Source: JAHJRN01 sp043805355 (GTDB taxonomy: Bacteria > Patescibacteriota > Patescibacteriia > 2-12-FULL-60-25). Taken from it: a stretch of DNA of 6,261 nt. Below the pieces are notes generated by a model that saw only the letters and a list, made by a program, of their open reading frames with translations, did no database searches and was not told the origin of the DNA. Positions within the stretch are counted from its first letter, which is position 1; every line of letters begins with the position of its first letter. The stretch is taken from assembly GCA_043805355.1 (NCBI GenBank), contig JAZDIB010000049.1, positions 1 to 6,261 on the forward strand, in the 5' to 3' direction. The position numbers and the translations under genes were made by a program. Shown piece by piece: positions 5,216-6,261 of this stretch.

Positions 5216-6261
5216 ATGAGAAAACGCCACGTCCGGAACCTCCTCGGCGCTGGATGCGTCGCGGCTGTCCTTGCCACGTTTCTGTTGCCGATTCCCCTCC
5301 CGGGACTCGCGGCCTTCGTCATCCTCTTCACGGTCCTAGCACATGGCTACTTCCTCGGATGCGCCCTCACGCAACGCGCACACTGGATCCCGGCGACCGG
5401 ACTCGGCGTCGCCCTGTTCCTCGCGATCCAGAGCGTGGTCCAGACCGTCTGGTACTACGCCGCGCCCCGCCTCGGGACCTGGAGCGACATCGCCTCCCTG
5501 GTCGCGGGCATCGTCGTCGCCCAATACCTCGCGACCTCCTGCAAGGACGACGAGGGCGACATCGAACCGGTGCCGAAGGCGACGCGACGACCGATGCGCC
5601 GCACGATCACGGCCGTCGTCCTGCTTGCCGCGGGGACGTCCCTGACCTATCTGACGCTCCGCGCAGCATCCTCCGCCGCGACCACGGAATCCATCCGGAC
5701 ACCTTGGCCGCTCCTTCCGGACTGGACGCTCGCCGCCATCGCCGGCGTCTGGCTCGCATTGCTGTTGTCGGCTGTCTTCGTGCGGTCGCCCGCGTTTGCC
5801 GCCCTTCACGCTGGTCTCGCGGTCGGCGTGACGACGATGATCGCACCGCTCGTCTACCGCATCGGTTTCGGCTTCGACGGGTTCCTCCACGTCGCGAGCG
5901 AGAAGATCCTCCTCGCGACCGGAACGCTCTCGCCAAAACCCTTCTATTACATCGGGCAGTACGTGTTCACGACATGGGTCGCGCGCGTCGCCGACCTCGG
6001 CATCGCGGACGTGGACCGATGGCTCGTGCCTGTCGCCGCGGCCATCCTCCTCCCGCTCGCCATCCTTGTGGCGTTCCGCCGCGAACCCCGGAGCGCGGCT
6101 GGATTCCTCGGCCTCGGGCTCGTGCCGCTCGCGGGATTCGTCGCGACCACGCCGCAGGGATTCGCCTACGTTCTCGGCTTCGCCAGCCTTCTCCTCTGCA
6201 CGGGCGTCGAGGAAGAGGAGGTCCATTCGCTCGCGCCGCTCCTGCTCGCCACCTGGGCCGC
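5216..6261 (+). CDS. Large multi-pass membrane protein, function unknown (3' end beyond the window)
   Basis: An uninterrupted frame of at least 348 residues with no stop before the right edge. It starts MRKRHVRNLLG, a basic tip followed by hydrophobic helices at roughly 9-30, 31-50, 60-82, 91-106, 131-149, 170-188, 195-212, 268-287, 297-312 and 314-329: about nine or ten so far. Between helices lies a loop with a striking motif pair, GFGFDGFLHVASEKIL (217-232) and SPKPFYYIGQY (239-249), probably functional given its polar and aromatic residues in an otherwise hydrophobic protein. The acidic EEEE at 332-335 is also notable. The layout vaguely recalls GT-C-type membrane glycosyltransferases or other large CPR envelope proteins, but I see no diagnostic motif. 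The ATG at 5216 is the first in frame, coincides with the predicted transcription start, and has no Shine-Dalgarno sequence. The opposite strand is also open here but encodes an implausible charged product. Confidence 0.75.
   Translation, partial: MRKRHVRNLLGAGCVAAVLATFLLPIPLPGLAAFVILFTVLAHGYFLGCALTQRAHWIPATGLGVALFLAIQSVVQTVWYYAAPRLGTWSDIASLVAGIVVAQYLATSCKDDEGDIEPVPKATRRPMRRTITAVVLLAAGTSLTYLTLRAASSAATTESIRTPWPLLPDWTLAAIAGVWLALLLSAVFVRSPAFAALHAGLAVGVTTMIAPLVYRIGFGFDGFLHVASEKILLATGTLSPKPFYYIGQYVFTTWVARVADLGIADVDRWLVPVAAAILLPLAILVAFRREPRSAAGFLGLGLVPLAGFVATTPQGFAYVLGFASLLLCTGVEEEEVHSLAPLLLATWA

Noticed and set aside
5336..6226. Open minus-strand frame of 296 codons opposite the plus-strand membrane protein
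   Set aside because: The product is dominated by Arg, Glu, Asp and Gly with no domain, signal or hydrophobic core. It is the antisense shadow of GTC/CTC/GCG-rich codons in a coherent membrane-protein frame, which also has the better start.
1..6261. CRISPR array, insertion sequence or defence system
   Set aside because: No regularly spaced repeats, transposase motifs or paired terminal inverted repeats were seen; every gene except the plus-strand membrane protein belongs to a known envelope, division or chaperone-like family.

Overview
This 6.26-kb, GC-rich window looks like core chromosome from a small-genome bacterium, most likely a member of the Candidate Phyla Radiation (Patescibacteria). 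That placement is inference from remembered family features, not from a search. It rests on a Mur ligase with no N-terminal domain, an FtsB-like protein ending in an NPARWW-AYFF tail, a membrane-anchored SurA_N-like protein with no isomerase domain, a short RlpA-like barrel domain, and start codons without Shine-Dalgarno sequences.

All but one of the genes lie on the minus strand. Read from right to left, the first block is a tight run of five genes (5169 to 1372): a CDP-alcohol phosphatidyltransferase (pgsA-like), a truncated-type MurE-like ligase, a membrane-anchored bacterial PH-domain protein, an FtsB/DivIC-like divisome protein, and a SurA_N-like membrane protein. Junctions are a 1-nt gap, a 14-nt overlap, a 14-nt gap and an ATGA overlap, so this is almost certainly one operon with translational coupling. 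Next come tRNA-Gly(CCC) and tRNA-Thr(CGT), one nucleotide apart, with their own promoter candidate, closed by a strong hairpin terminator (1104-1135). A well-formed promoter (1065-1093) then drives an RlpA-like secreted protein and, through another ATGA overlap, ftsE, which runs off the left edge.

On the right, a 46-bp divergent intergenic region separates pgsA from a plus-strand gene (5216 to the right edge) encoding a large multi-pass membrane protein that I do not recognise confidently.

Functionally the minus-strand genes form a cell-envelope and division cluster: phospholipid head-group synthesis, peptidoglycan precursor ligation, divisome assembly (FtsB, FtsE), a periplasmic or extracytoplasmic chaperone-like protein and a septal-ring RlpA-like protein. 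The points most worth a second look are exactly spaced promoters implying leaderless mRNAs, the absence of Shine-Dalgarno sequences at all eight starts, unusual residues in the Mur ligase and RlpA active sites, and a pair of interlocking extended -10 elements facing opposite ways. I found no mobile element, CRISPR array or defence system.
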